From Nepenthes gracilis (Eukaryota; Streptophyta; Magnoliopsida; Caryophyllales; Nepenthaceae), in contig BSYO01000025.1 in the NCBI GenBank assembly GCA_033239525.1, positions 11,442,001 through 11,506,000 of the forward strand: a stretch of DNA of 64,000 bases, given 5' to 3'. The position numbers were made by a program, and so were the translations under genes. The notes beneath the pieces are model-generated. The model saw nothing but the letters and a program-made list of their open reading frames with translations, had not been told where the DNA came from and did no database searches. Below are positions 12,031 to 24,799 of this stretch, one piece after another (position 1 is the first letter of the stretch; the number at the start of each line of letters is the position of its first letter).

Positions 12031-12421
12031 CATCAAATATTTATTGAAGATACTTTAGAAACATGCTAGTAATAATGACATTGCCTCTCATAACAACCCA
12101 CCCATGCTTAGTTCAATTTCATAATGTTCCAAAAAATACACTTTCAAAAAAAGAAAAAAAAAATGAAAAAAAGGCCAACAACTTAGGGAGTGACACATTG
12201 ATTTAATTAAACTAAAGTCCTATGACTTTAAAAACCCAGAGAAATTCTCACAATTCAACACACTATTATCTTCCCCACACAGGTCACATTTCACGGGAAA
12301 TATTACCATTTTGCCTATGTATGACACAAAATACAGGCTTCTCTTTTGTTTTCCTTTTCTTGCTGCTGGATGGTGGTGGACTGACCGACTGAATCGGTTA
12401 TGGAGACTCAGACAGACCGGC
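12031..12421 (-). other. 3' flank/probable 3' UTR of the LAX gene
   Basis: This follows the LAX stop codon on the minus strand. It is moderately mixed in composition, becoming A/T-rich below 12,200. A minus-strand AATAAA (plus TTTATT) near 12,040 is a possible but distant polyadenylation signal. No other gene is seen. Confidence 0.35.
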
Positions 12422-15400
12422 TCAGCGATGAGGAGGTGGTGATGCAGGGGGGGCTGGAGGCTTGCACTGATAGCACTTAGCAAAGAGACCAAAGTTGTCA
12501 ACTTGCTTGACAAAGTTAGTCATGCTGGCCCATCCGCCAAATCCGAATCCTAGCACCAACACCCATGCCACCACAAAGATATTCAAGGCATACATGGCCG
12601 TCCAACTCGGTAGGAAAAATGGAGGCTTCTCTGCAGCATTCTACATTAATTAAAAAATAAAACATTTTCATAAGTCATGGAATATCATATTGATAACAAT
12701 AAAGTCTTAAATTTAACTATGTCGAGTCGGCTATATATAAATATCAGCCAATATGTGTACATATTGAACCCCCTATATACCGTTATTTTTTGATACTACA
12801 ACAATATTGTAAAATAATATCATATTATTAATATATTGTAATATATTGATTAATATTCAAAATATAAGTCAATATATTGGCCATACAACTCTTTAGCTTA
12901 CAATTTTAAAATTTTTTTAACATATCGAATACCTATATAATCGCGATCTATAATATCACAATCACAATATTTTATCAATGGGTCTCACCATTCAACTCGG
13001 TTTAATACATTATCTCCCGTCCTATAATATTACTATCAAATAAAAATCAAGCCATCCAGTTGATCAATCTATAATTAGTTCTCAAATCCTCCACTATTTT
13101 TCCAGTTACAAGTAAACAACAAGATCAATCAGAGGCTGGCAGAGAATGATAGCTTGTGTGAATGAATCATTCGATTGAAGAGAAATCTAAGGGCATTTTT
13201 AAGATCTTCCAATATTAAAAACCGGGCTTCTAGCTCCTTGGGATAAGGGTTTTTTTTTCTGGTAGAGAAGGGGAAGGGGGAGGTGAAGAAAACTTGATCA
13301 TACTATGCTTGACTTAGCTATATGAATTTATTTTTATCATTCAACTCGATTTAATGGATTGTCCTCCGGCATATACTATTACATATAGCCCTCTTTAATT
13401 CTATCAAATAAGAGCCTCATACATTAATCCGCCTGTTAATCAGTCTATAAATTTAAGAATTAGGTATTGAGGATCATTCAGAAAGGCAGGCAGAGAATGG
13501 TAGTTTGGGCAGACAAATCATTGACGAAGATAAAGGGCAATTTGGAGACCTACCAATATTAAGATGGGGCTTTTGGGTCCTTCGGATGAGGGTTTCTTTT
13601 TTTTTTTTTTAATTTTGTGAGTGTGTGTGCATGTGGGTGCGTGCGTGTGTGTAAAGAAGGGGAAGGGGGACCAGAGAAGGGAAGAACTACAGAGGCAAAG
13701 AAAACTTGATCCAATGTGGTATTAAATATTTTATGTAACATTACTCTGGGGAATAATCAAGAATTCAGATATAAAAATTCATTTTCCTCCCAACGGTAGA
13801 AAACATAATAACGCTAAAATGAAAAGGACATCCCACCAAATATCTACTCATCGCCCAAACATTTCTAAGCCCACAGCCTTAAATGCAGATCCAAGTTCTG
13901 CAAATGACCAAAATGCCCCTATAAAATCAATTATGCCGCTGGGACTAGTGGATAAGGGTAAGGCCATTTGGGGGAAGAAAGGAGTAAGGGGGGGCGGCTT
14001 GTGAAGCTGTGAGTGCCCTTCAGAAGGGCACTGTCAGACTGATTAAAGCAAGCATTAATGGAGGAGTAGGGTAGAGAAAGAGGAGGGGAGAGATGGAGAT
14101 AAGTACCTGTCTGGCCGAGGCCTTTCTATAGGTGAGCATATGGGCAAGAGCTGGGATGATATAGACGGTAAAGCTAACCAAAAGGGCCCCCACGGCTGAG
14201 TTGATGGGCCCAAAGAAGGGGAAGATTATGGCAAAGAACCATATGGGTATCACCACTGGCAGCCTTGCCAGTGCCCTTAAGCAAATGCTCCTCGTCTCGT
14301 GCATCCCTATCACCTTCTCCCACACAAAGTAGAGCGGAGTGCATGCAAATCCAAATGTTATAAACTGCATCATAATCACAAAAGTAAGAGTCAAATTACC
14401 GTTTTCTCATGCACGAGCATGTGGTTAATTTGTAGCCTATGGCTCGACCCTGAGATCATTAGATATAAATCCAATGGCCATTGGTATGAGGTGCAGGGAG
14501 TGAGGCTCACCCTCGAGGGGCATGTAAATCAGTAATTTTTTAGACTGCAAAATTGAATTAGATGGCAGTTAATTTGTGGGGGAACAGCCAAATATATCAT
14601 TTACATTTTAAGCCTTTCTAATTCTTGTTCATTTTTTGTTTTTTTTTAATTTTTTAAAAATTTTTATTTTAGTATAGATTTTATTACACAAAGGAAGTTT
14701 AGTTAAAAATACCCAAAAACTATAAAAATTGTAAAAAGTTAAGAATGATGGTCATTGTTGAAGTTTTTTGCATTTAATCTCTGCGAATTTCATATTTTCT
14801 TTACATTTGAATGCAATTTATCTAAAGTACAAACAGATGTAGACCTGGTGAATGAGCATTAATATAACGGCGGAGTCACGGAAGCCGCTCCGTGGAAGGA
14901 GGGAGAAGGCATTGGAGTGGTTGAGCAGCTCGTCGCCAAAGGCCCAGTAGACAGCGGAGGCTGACGGGATGGTCAATGTGAATACATAGAGCGTCGCTAG
15001 TAAATATATGTACTTAAATTTCTGTGGCTTCCACATTGCATGCATAATTTCCCTGAAATAACAACAAACGATCATCTTATCACAAAATAAACATAAACAA
15101 ATAAACAGTCCAGCTACACACAGTAATAGAGCAAGGCATAATTATCAATTCCTTTGTGAAAAGTCTAATGTTTTTTTCTTAAAATAAAATTCTCACCAAC
15201 AATTATAGTCAATTTAGCTGCTGATATATGTTAAACGGAGACAATCTTTGAAGGGTATTTTTGGGTTTTCAAGTTGGGTAATCCAACCTCCACCCACTAC
15301 ATAATTTGCAGGAGAGCTTAGTATTAAAATCATATATGATGTTAAATGACAGAAATACCCTTTGGAGGCCTTGGATTCTTGTGGGTCTATTCGGCGTCTT

Positions 15401-17913
15401 TCACCAGTTTGACAATCGATAATGATTAGTCGTCGCTAAGGATAAGCAAGACAAGAAGAATCATGACACCAACTAATTACGTTAAAGTAGAGCCGATCAA
15501 CAAACTCCACAGCCCCTTTTCCTTTGATAACTTATAATATACTTAACAAATATAAATAATTATACATCTTACGCAACTAGTTAATTATTTATATTACAAT
15601 TTACATTACTTTTTAATATATTACTGGGTAGATTTCACACGATTTTATGGGGAGGCAAGGGAAAGCAATTCCCCATGCTATCATGCTGTCTGAGTGAGTG
15701 GAAGGGCCACCTGCAGCTCAGCAGGCAAAAGCTGAAAATCGAAGCCTCGCCGGCGGCGGAGGAAGGGCAGAAAAAGAAGCTCGGCGGTACACAAATTATT
15801 TTCATAAAAAGAAGCAGAAAATCGGATTTTATTTTACTTTTCAAAATTAATAAATTATTGGAGAATTTGAAATTAAAAATTAATAATAATGATAACAAGA
15901 AGACTTACACTGTCACAGCGTGCCCACCAAACGTGTATAGTATGTTGGTAGCGCCCGTGAAATAGAGCACTAACTTTGTCGGCCCGGAGTGCGTTACTCC
16001 TTCAGCCTGCCATGCCCAGAAATTATAAGCCTATTATCTGAAAACTAAGGAAAACTACCAAATAAATAAATAAATAAAAAAGAAATATATATATATTTTT
16101 GTTACTTTTAATCTCCTTTAGAATGGAGAAATTTTATTTTATTTTATTTTTTAATAAATTGAGTCAATTTTAAAATTTAATTTGGAAAATTGGCTTAGCC
16201 TGATTGTTCATACCATCAAAGAGAGATAATATAACAAAATAATTATATATTTATCACTGAATCAGAAAAGAAGTGGCCTACATAATTATTTAGCTCCTTA
16301 TCTTCTATCCCCCACTGTTGCAACAACCTTATCAGAGCGTGAGACTGGCCTATATTGCAAGATGGATGACAGAAGCCAGAAAAGAAGTTTAACAAACACA
16401 AGGGAAAGAAAAAGAAAAGGAAAAAGAAAGAGACCCAGAAAAGAAGTTTTGCTAATGGTTTTCCCTATCAATAGGAAAATGTTAAAATATTACCTTAATC
16501 TATGTTTGTAGTGTGTTAAAATAATATCAATTATTAAATTATAAGGGGTCTAATATTTAGAATTATCAAAATATATGTTAGAATATTTATATCGGAAGAA
16601 ATTGATTTCCTTTTCTCTTCTTTATTCTTTAGTTATTTTCACATTCATTTTTTTTTTTAACATTTTTTTTTCTAATCTAGACGAACTAAAACCAATCAAG
16701 AAAACAACTTTCTGAAAAGAAAGAGAAAAAAAAACAGAGTACCTGGCCATGGAGAAAAGCAGCAATGGTTAGGTACCACGCAGTGTAAGTGGTCATGCCG
16801 AGGCCCAGGAAAGACCAAATCCGATAGTTATGGAAGGACGGTATGAACACGGTTGTGGCACAGCAAGCTCCAAATATGTATGTCCAAGTGCGCTTGTCCA
16901 ATCGATCATTTATGTAGTATATGTTACTGATCAACACATTAATCTTACTTCTCAATCGAATCCCAAATAGAAAAATCAAACAACTATAATTAAAAATAAG
17001 CACTACACAGGCACAACTGATCCGGTTCCTTTTGCCCAGAAATCCTCAAAGCACCAGCTTTTTGATAGTCAAGAGCTCCATTAAAAACCATTTTCTATAG
17101 AAGATTTAATGCTTTTGAAAGGAGCTACACAAGGGAGATTATGCAAAATGTGTGAATATGTTAAAAGATAGCACGAGGTGGTGAGTCTAAACCTTGCACA
17201 AGCAATCAGCTGTATGACAGATCCGAAGAGGAGGAAAGTACAGTTGAAGGCAAGACCTACAGCTTTCCAATAAGGTCCCAATAACCCATCAAGTACTTCG
17301 AACCACTGTTCATTAAAAGTGTGTAGTATCAGCCAAATTGCTCCACAGATTGACAAACTGTCGGATGACAGATGAAAGAATCCTTTACTTTTTTATTGGA
17401 TTATTACCTGGATGACATGGTTCTTGAAGCTAACATTCTCTTTCTCCTTGCGAGTTCGATATTCAATGTAAAGAACACTGATTAGATAGGCAGTCCAGCT
17501 TCCCAGAATACCGTAGAAAATTTGAAGTATTACGCCTGAAAGCATCCCCAGCTGAGAGAATGAGTATGGCAGCGTTAACAGCACTTGCGCCACCTGCATA
17601 TAACATTCAACCATGGAAAACACACATTTACTACTTTCAACTTCTTCATGATAGCAAGGAATCTGCTAAACTAACAAGGGTTTAAATGTGTTTTTGAAGG
17701 ATGTTTGTATTTTCTATGTACTTGGTTCGAAGCGCAGCTGAACCAGGCGTCCCAGGAGGAGCCGCCATGCCAGAGAAGGCTTTTGACACTGAAAATGGAC
17801 TGTTCTTCTTGCTTGCCTTCTTCTTCTTCCTCCCCATCTTTTCTCTGATCGGGATCTGTTTCAATACTCAAGTTGGAGACAATTGCCTCTTCTGCTTGCT
17901 TCTGAGGCAGCAT
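12422..17913 (-). CDS. LAX1: AUX1/LAX auxin influx carrier, LAX1-like, intact, 8 coding exons, 485 aa
   Basis: Plasma-membrane proton/auxin symporter of the amino acid/auxin permease family (Aa_trans), importing IAA in polar auxin transport. Exons: 17913-17722, 17593-17408, 17305-17193, 16926-16743, 16006-15909, 15052-14845, 14364-14107, 12640-12422. All introns are GT-AG, and the exons total 1,458 nt including the TGA. The 485 aa equal the length of Arabidopsis AUX1. Residues 1-64 are an acidic cytosolic N-terminus ending LWHGGSSWDAWFSCASNQ. Membrane helices follow, with hallmarks VAQVLLTLPYSFSQLGML, IFGACCATTVFIPSFHNYRI, EIMHAMWKPQKFK, FGFACTPLYFVWEKVIG and IIFPFFGPINSAVGALL. The tail has GFGFGGWASMTNF, FGLFAKCYQCK and ends PPPHR. 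QKQAEEAIV, GLLGPYWKA, LNHSNAFSLLP and GFRDSAVILMLIHQ favour LAX1 over LAX2/3. ATG at 17,913 is the first ATG in the predicted transcript. No stop or frameshift was found. The protein identity is secure; LAX1 versus AUX1 orthology is an inference. Confidence 0.96.
12984..13720. repeat. Imperfect direct duplication (about 0.35 kb x 2) inside LAX intron 7
   Basis: Copy one (about 12,984-13,305) and copy two (about 13,333-13,718) share, in the same order, CATTCAACTCG(G/A)TTTAAT, CTATCAAATAA, GGCAGAGAATG(A/G)TAG, AAGGGCA, CCAATATTAA, a T-run, GAAGGGGAAGGGGGA and AAGAAAACTTGATC. Copy two also carries a (GT)-rich microsatellite at 13,619-13,653. The duplication lies wholly within the 1,466-base intron and leaves the splice sites intact. 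Confidence 0.75.
14012..14032. repeat. Near-perfect 21-nt palindrome in LAX intron 7
   Basis: Arms AGTGCCCTTC and GAAGGGCACT flank a single central A. The palindrome starts 74 bases downstream (minus strand) of the intron 7 donor at 14,106. In RNA it could form a tight hairpin. I recognise no known small RNA here. Confidence 0.7.
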
Positions 17914-18360
17914 TGCCTTCAATTTGTTTCTCTTAATACCTTGTCCGTTCAAACGCTGTATCTGAGACCCTAGCTAAAAAAAAGGAACTCCCATAATAAG
18001 ACAAAGAAGAAGAAGGAAAAAAAAATCACCACTAAAATACAAATCAACCCAAATGTTTGCAAATTCATATATATATATATACATCATGAGTTTGTGAAAC
18101 GGGGATAGCTAGCACGAGTATCAAATATACGTAATATATTGCATTGTGATGATTTAATCTATAATCCCCAAATTTAGACCAGTACTCACCCTGCAAATTT
18201 TTGAGAAATTTCGTCTGCCCAGGTCTAAAATTAACACAAATAAGGAAAAAAAAAACAGGGTTTTCAAAAATAGGAAGAACCCAGTAAGACTTTCTACGTA
18301 CCTTGATTGAAAAGTCTCTTTCAATAGGTAGAATGATGAAGCCACAAACCCCCACAGTAG
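17914..18360 (-). other. LAX 5' UTR with probable intron
   Basis: Inferred from signals. The minus strand has a CAAG|GTACGTAG donor (GT at 18,301-18,300) and a TTTTTTTAG acceptor (AG near 17,975). This gives a non-coding first exon of about 18,360-18,302, an intron of about 0.33 kb, and a short UTR before the ATG at 17,913. No ATG occurs in the exonic UTR parts. A TTG-starting in-frame extension at 17,952 is not a credible start. Confidence 0.55.
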
Positions 18361-18386
18361 TGCTCGGTAGCTAAGCTTATAGCCTG

Positions 18387-18394
18387 CTTTTATA
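18387..18394 (-). promoter_or_regulatory. TATA box of the LAX gene
   Basis: The minus strand reads TATAAAAG at 18,394-18,387, within GATATAAAAGC. It lies about 90 bases upstream of the proposed 5'-UTR intron donor, so transcription would start near 18,360. No TGTCTC auxin-response element was seen in the next few hundred bases upstream. Confidence 0.55.
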
Positions 18395-18599
18395 TCGACT
18401 TTTTATCTTCACTCATGCGATCGGTCAATTACACTCACACAAAAGAAACCCCGCTCTCCTTTCTTTCCTAGCAAAAATTGATAAAAAATTACTTCAACAA
18501 ATCCAAGTAGTTGAGATTAGACATAAGAAAATGAACAACTGTCTTCAGCAAGGAGCCATAAATGATATACTTACTAGTACAACAAGAGAAATTATTGCC

Positions 18600-18830
18600 C
18601 AAATTCTTATTAAAAGACTCTGCTGAGTTTATTATTGTGCGTTGCCCCACTTGAATGCGCCACCAATTTGTGCAGGAAAAATGCCGATCGCCGAACCTGA
18701 AAGACGGCTGAGACCCCTCAAAAGCAGGCACAGTGGATCGCCGTTTTCCAAGGACCAGTTTGCCAGTGCTTTCTGCTCTGATGGAGTGAAGAGCTGAACA
18801 CAGCCGTAAAATAAACACACCCTTTTTCCT
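18600..18830 (-). other. GC-richer open island upstream of LAX, unidentified
   Basis: A 230-base patch of balanced composition lies 0.2-0.45 kb upstream of the LAX TATA box. Its minus strand is open in two frames (18,851-18,489 and 18,820-18,632). The second contains FTPSEQKALANWSLENGDP and SGSAIGIFPAQIGGAF, which looks protein-like (mixed polar and hydrophobic, few rare residues). No splice partner or start context was found. It could be a promoter island, an upstream exon or a captured gene fragment. Confidence 0.3.
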
Positions 18831-21190
18831 GCCCTTATTCAAAAACACCAACCCAATTGCTCATATAATATACCTCCATTATGACATAATAATAGCAATC
18901 TGTATCACCTTTATCTTTTTCTCATTCTACAAAGAAGAGAAAAGGAAGAAACCCCAATATTCGATTCTAGGTTCTTCCTTTTGGATGAGAGAGAATTGAG
19001 ATCTCTTTTCAAGAGAGTAAGAAGTTTGCTGCATTCACTAGGGAACTTAATGGCGCACCCGATCCTTCCTTTTATAGGCTCTCAAACTGCTTCTATCACA
19101 TTTTGTTTTTCATTTAATTTTACATATTTCTTAAATTATAAATTCTTATGCAGAGAGAGGCAATCAATCGATTTTCATATTATACCCAATTTAATTCGCA
19201 TAATTCGTATTCATAATTTTTAACTTAAATAATATTACTTTGCATTATTATTAATCAATCTTCACGTCTCATTTTCCAACACATTAGTTTATCATTATTA
19301 ATAATATTATTATTATTATCTTCTTACAGGTCTTGGGTTGGCGTAAGTTTGGCGTAGGTAATAATAGCAATTGGGTAAATATACAATCCACAGCTTGTTT
19401 CTTACTTCTATGTTTACCATCATTATACTCTCAATTAAATAATATTGCATACACATTTTTAGTCATTTTTTATTACATCATTATGACGTAATAAACATAT
19501 TTATTTACTTTTATATAGTCCTCCAAACATGAATAAATAAAGTGATAAAGAAAATAAAAAAAAGAAAATATAATCCCGTGTTCATATCTTGATTCCCCCA
19601 ATTTCATGAGAATTTACTTTTGGCCATGAATTTCTATCTGAAATAATAATAATAATAATAATAATAATAGCCCAAACGGTTAGTAGGATTGTGTTGGATT
19701 GGGCTTGAATTCAATGGATTAGCACAGTGGGCTTGTAGGCCTATATAAAAACATGTCCGACCAGCCCAGATTAGCACTGAGGACAAACCCATGCTTCTGG
19801 CTTTTAGATTTTTTTTTTTTTTTGTAAAATATAGTTATTATATAAATTTTATTAGAAAGTTAAAATTGGTTTAAAGATCTAAATTATTTATTAGAGTAAT
19901 AATTACTGTAATTCTTAAATATTTTAGTTGTTCTAAAAAATAGTTGTTTAACAATTCTTAAATAAAGGCAACCTGGGATATTATGATTAGATCTATAATT
20001 ACGAGTTTAATTTTTAATATATTATATTTAAATTTATTTGATATATGATATTTGAGGGTAATGTCATATTGTCAATACTAATGATGAACCCAAATAATCC
20101 CTCTCTAAAATGGCAACCAGTCAGTTATACAGTATTTTAAATGAATAAGTTAATAGCACAGTATATATTTTCTAATGTGAACATCTTTTTATTCAATTAA
20201 TATAAGATAATATACTGTTACAACATAACTCTTAACATAACATAATATACTGAGATCTAATTTATTCTTATTTATGACACTGTTTATTATTATTGTTTTT
20301 TAATAAGAGACATTATTGATTTTACTCAATTAATTTTGGACAATTTATATTAAAATAATTACAAAAAAATCATTTTTATTTCTTTTTTTACACTGCTTCA
20401 CCGACTCTGTCTATTTGCTTGATTTCAGATATTTATCAAAAATAAATATAAAAAATAAAAATTGCATTTTATATACTAATGATTTATTCTAATTTTTATA
20501 ATTATTTTTTTATCATTTAATCTTGGCATACGAAATAATAAAGGAAGTTAGTTGATGGGAGGACTATTTCGATTAAAATAAAAAAATCAAATATTCAATT
20601 CCAAGTTCTCCATTACATCAAAATAAAATAAAAAAATTATTTTAATAAATTATATTTTTGCATAATTAATAAATTTTTATATAAATATTTTTTATTTAGT
20701 TATATACTTACTTGATTTTAATGTGATTATTTTCATTTTGAAAATATTTTATATTTTAAGTAATTTTTAGATAAAATAATTAAAAATAAAAAATATTTAT
20801 AGATCAATTCAAGTTATATTATAAACCGGTATAGCTATAATTTTTAGCCTGGATAACCTGGATAATTTCGAGCAATTTTGTATCTGAATTGAATATAGTT
20901 TTAAACAAAAAATGGCATAATATTCATAAATAAATAGGAAAAAAATATTAACTACAACAACAAAATTAAGCCCACTAAAAATTAGGGCACAAGTTATTTA
21001 TTATAGCACAATAAATTAAATAGAGCCAAAAAATAATAATTATAGCAAAGGATAACTAATGAAAATAAATTAAAAAAATTAAATGACAATGTGAAAGTTT
21101 GACCCCAAAAGAAAATCTTTCTTTCCTTTTTCTTTTTAAAGTTCATCGTGTAATGATTAAAGAGTGACAAAGCACATCGTATGAACCTCG
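18831..21190. other. AT-rich intergenic DNA upstream of LAX
   Basis: No convincing gene. It contains an (AAT)n microsatellite at 19,642-19,669, a T16 run near 19,810, and A/T-only tracts between 20,000 and 21,190. A mixed-composition patch at 19,670-19,800 may be a repeat fragment. Confidence 0.5.
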
Positions 21191-21770
21191 TAATGGAGAA
21201 CTTGGAATTTATGGGAGCTCCATTTTTTTTTATAAATATAAAAAATTATTTTTTATATTTTAGTTATTTATTTTTAAATAAATAAATATAATTTAATTAT
21301 TTTTTAAAAATTAAAATTAATTATTTAAAATGAACAAATCATAATTATCTATTTAAAGGATAAAAATTAAAAGAATAAATATTTCTATTTCTTTAAGATA
21401 TAAAATCCCTATAAAAATTTACTGAGTTATGATAAAATTATAACGGCATTAGATATTTAAAATGATCATCTATTTAAAAATTAATTATTATTTAAATTAT
21501 TAATAATTATTATTTTTATTAATTAATAATAATTATTAATTATTATTATTTTTAATAATAATTAAAATTAATTATTAACTTAAATAAGAGATGGAATCCC
21601 TATAACTAATCAAAATAAGTTAAAATTAATTATTTAAAATAATTAAATTATAATTATTTATTTAAAAATATATGATAAAAATTAAAAAAATAAAATTTTT
21701 ATTTCTTTAAATGATAAAATCCTTATAAAACTAGGGCACTAGTTATCCTGGGATGTGAGATTTTTGGAGA
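21190..21770. mobile_element. Cluster of short palindromic A/T-rich MITE-like sequences
   Basis: The cluster holds several partly inverted copies of one theme: TTTCTTTAA with (A/G)ATAAAATCC(C/T)TATAAAA at about 21,395-21,420 and 21,703-21,731, and AGAGATGGAATCCCTATAA at about 21,583. These are linked by A/T-rich sequence containing AAATAAATAATTATAA-type cores in both orientations. The inverse of 21,583-21,690 resembles the palindromic element at 52.1 kb. No coding capacity. This fits a non-autonomous DNA transposon family, but terminal repeats and target duplications are not cleanly resolved. Confidence 0.4.
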
Positions 21771-22220
21771 CGATATTTATTATAAAAATAGAGTCATATA
21801 ATCTTATTTTTTAAATTATTTTTTTAAATAAAAATTATAATTTATTTTTTTAAAAAAATTAAAATCAGTCAAAATAAATTATTTTAAAATATTAAACTAT
21901 AAACTCTTCCTCAATATAACTCAGTAAATTTTAGCCGTACCACACTCACGATTTCGTTACACTATTGGAAACACACTTATGATAACATATCAATTTTGTG
22001 TGTGAATGTATATTTTGTTTGCAAAATTGGAAATAGAATTTAAATAGAAATTTAACAGCTTGCTTGGCTGGTCTATTAGTTAAGAATTATAATTTGCTTG
22101 AGAATAATTTTTTTTTAAAAAAATAAGAAATAAGTAACCCCACATTCTCATGGGTTTATTTTTGGTTTTTGATAATTATAATTTATAGTCAAATAATTAT
22201 AATGTCCCACAAATTATATA

Positions 22221-24780
22221 TGTCACGATCTCGTTATAAGCAGATAATAATAATAGTGTTAAAAAATAAAATTTAATCATAATCAAAATCCAAAATAACA
22301 CTGTTAGTCCATGCATGAGCACATAACTCTCACGCATGAGTGTGACTCAATTTGCTAGAACCACTAAACCGTGCACGATTGTTGCATGAGCATGTATCAG
22401 TTGCCGGCTCTTATGTCTTAAATACCTGATTTTAAATTTTTAAAATGTAATTATTATTGATATTTGTCTAAAATATAATAATTCTAATGTCACAAATATG
22501 AATCGGGTGATCAGATGGTACAACTCTTTTCTTATAAAATTTCGTTCTCGAAATTTATGTATCTTATTGAAAAAGTAAATGTGGATGACTCTCCCTTATT
22601 TTATCATTATGTTCATAAGTTATTTCCTCAAATAAATAATTTTTCTAAAACACTTTTGCCAAAAGAATTATTTTGCTGTGCAAAACTTGTTCTTGTATTT
22701 TCAAAATTTGAACAAGTATTTCCACATATGGTAAGTCCTCACTTATCCGCAATGCTTCATATTCAGTAATGTGTGAAGGTATCATGTTCCAAAACTTTAT
22801 TCCAATAGTAATTAACAGAATTAATCCATATTATATTGAATACTCATATTATTAGGATACAACCCTAAAATAACGATAGAAGCGAGTTTCATGGCGATAT
22901 CACAATTGACCCAAATGAAATAAATATAATAATTAATTTAATAATAAGACTCGAAATATCACGTTAGCGCGTGGTTGGAAAACAAACCGTATCAAGACGT
23001 TAATACAAGCGTGAGGAGTTATTTCTGAACTATAATTAGAATTAACTATATCTATGATATTATATTATCTTTTATACAAAAAATATTATCCGAAATACCG
23101 TAAACATCAATAGTTGCTGATGAGAAACTAAATACAACAAATACAACACCTAATTTTTTTCAACCCTAAACTAATTACTCCTTAAATCAGCTCCTCCTTC
23201 AAGGTCCTTACTAATAAATATTTGAGTTTACTAATTTGAAGGGGTTTAATAAAAATAAAAATAAGAGTGAGTTAAAAGTTCAATAAGATATATAATTTAT
23301 ATAATTTAATATATAATTTGTATTAAAATATGTTAAAAGGATGGTAGATCAAATTTAGATATAATATTTTCTTTTTGGTTCTAAATTAGTTGTGTTATGC
23401 AAAAATTGTGTAATTCTTGTGGACCGATGGCCAGTAGGGTCTTACTGATTACGGAGTGGATAATTGAAACTCTCGTTATATTTATTTTCGTAAAATTGAA
23501 AGTTTTGTATTATTATTTAATACTCGTAGTTGACCGTCATACATATAATCCTATAAATAGGATCAAATGCTGGTTTCACTTGCAAATAATAGATTTAAAT
23601 TTCGATCACCATCATAATATATTAAGACATATTATAATATACTACTGTTGAACTTATTACAATGGTTCAATGTGTAAATAAATAAAAATTTCACACAATT
23701 GCAGTAATCATTCTATTTTCTTATTTCAAAAAAAAAATATTCTTAATTCTTTAATAAATTATAAAATTTTTTCTTTAAATTTCATCAGTTTCTTAGCATA
23801 TATTGTATAGAATTTATGCATGAATAATTTCTTTTTAAACATGCAAAATTGTTCTGGGTAAACTAGTGTAGACAAATCAGTAAAGTTTTTTAATTTAATA
23901 TTTTATTTTAAATATCATGCACGCATGGACAAATAGATAAAATTTTGGGATATGTAGAATATACATTTAGTAAATTTAAATATACAGAAATATTATGTAT
24001 AAATTTAAAGCATGTGAGAGTCAATTCACCATGATTTCAGTACATTTATAAAATAAAATTATAGAAATCAGCTGGACAGTACAATATACATTGGTCTAGA
24101 TATGAATTTCAAACAATGTTATAGAAAAATCATAGGATTAGTATATGCATGTGATAAATTGATATATTAAGTATAAAAATATAATATGTACAAATATTTA
24201 AAATAATAAATATTTTTAAAAAATAACAATAAAGGAAATGAAAGCTTGAGATATACTTGCTTTAGTTTTAAATTTATAAAATCTTGTTTGGATTGACTTT
24301 AAAAGCTCTTCTCTAACTTTTACTCTCCTTTTCTTTTTCTTCTTTTTTCTCTTTCTCTCTTCTCTCTCAAAATCTAATAGAAAATGATTGAAAATTAATT
24401 GGACATAACTTATATACTAGATTGGTGCACAAGCATATGTTGAGCATGCATTGGGTACCGCGGCCAAACACAATGCTTATGAGCACTACATTAGACGTTG
24501 GCCAAGTACTAGCATCCAGCCTCAGCGTGCTTGAGCGTTCCTCAGGCATGTTTTAAGGGCGAATATATTGAAAAGTACACTTGAGTGTCGGTCAGGCACT
24601 AGTCAAATGTCACATCTCTAGCCAAGACACACATGTGTCCACGTTGGGCGCCAATTAAGCGTTCTTCAACTTGATATAATCCAATTTAAAATTTGACTTT
24701 GACATGCTAATTCTACATGATTTCAATTTTATTTATCTTAATTTAATAAATCATGATTAAATTTTAAAATTTAAAACTTG
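22221..24780 (-). repeat. Long LTR (about 2.5 kb) of a chromovirus-like gypsy element, minus strand
   Basis: It begins on the plus strand with TGTCACGATCTCG at 22,221, so the LTR ends ...GTGACA on the minus strand. Its landmarks occur in the same order in the plus-strand LTR at 58.66-60.97 kb: AATTAAGATAAATAAAATTGAAAT, a GC-rich U3 with repeated GCC(T/C)GA(T/C) words, GTGCACCA, TATATAAGT(T/C)ATGTTCAA-like (TATA box region near 24,410), a GAGAGAAGAGAGAAAGAGA tract, and TTTTAACTCACTCTTATTTT. Orientation also agrees with the adjoining integrase end. Length and ending suggest Del/Tekay, from general knowledge. It is heavily mutated. Confidence 0.65.
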
Positions 24781-24799
24781 TACCTTACAGAAGGGTCTA

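Noticed and set aside
13559..14004. Open frames inside LAX intron 7
   Set aside because: Low-complexity (GT-, purine-rich) intron sequence between two well-defined exons.
17914..17952. N-terminal extension of the LAX protein by 13 residues
   Set aside because: The upstream frame begins with TTG, not ATG. The first ATG in the predicted mRNA is at 17,913 and gives the usual MLPQKQ-type LAX start.
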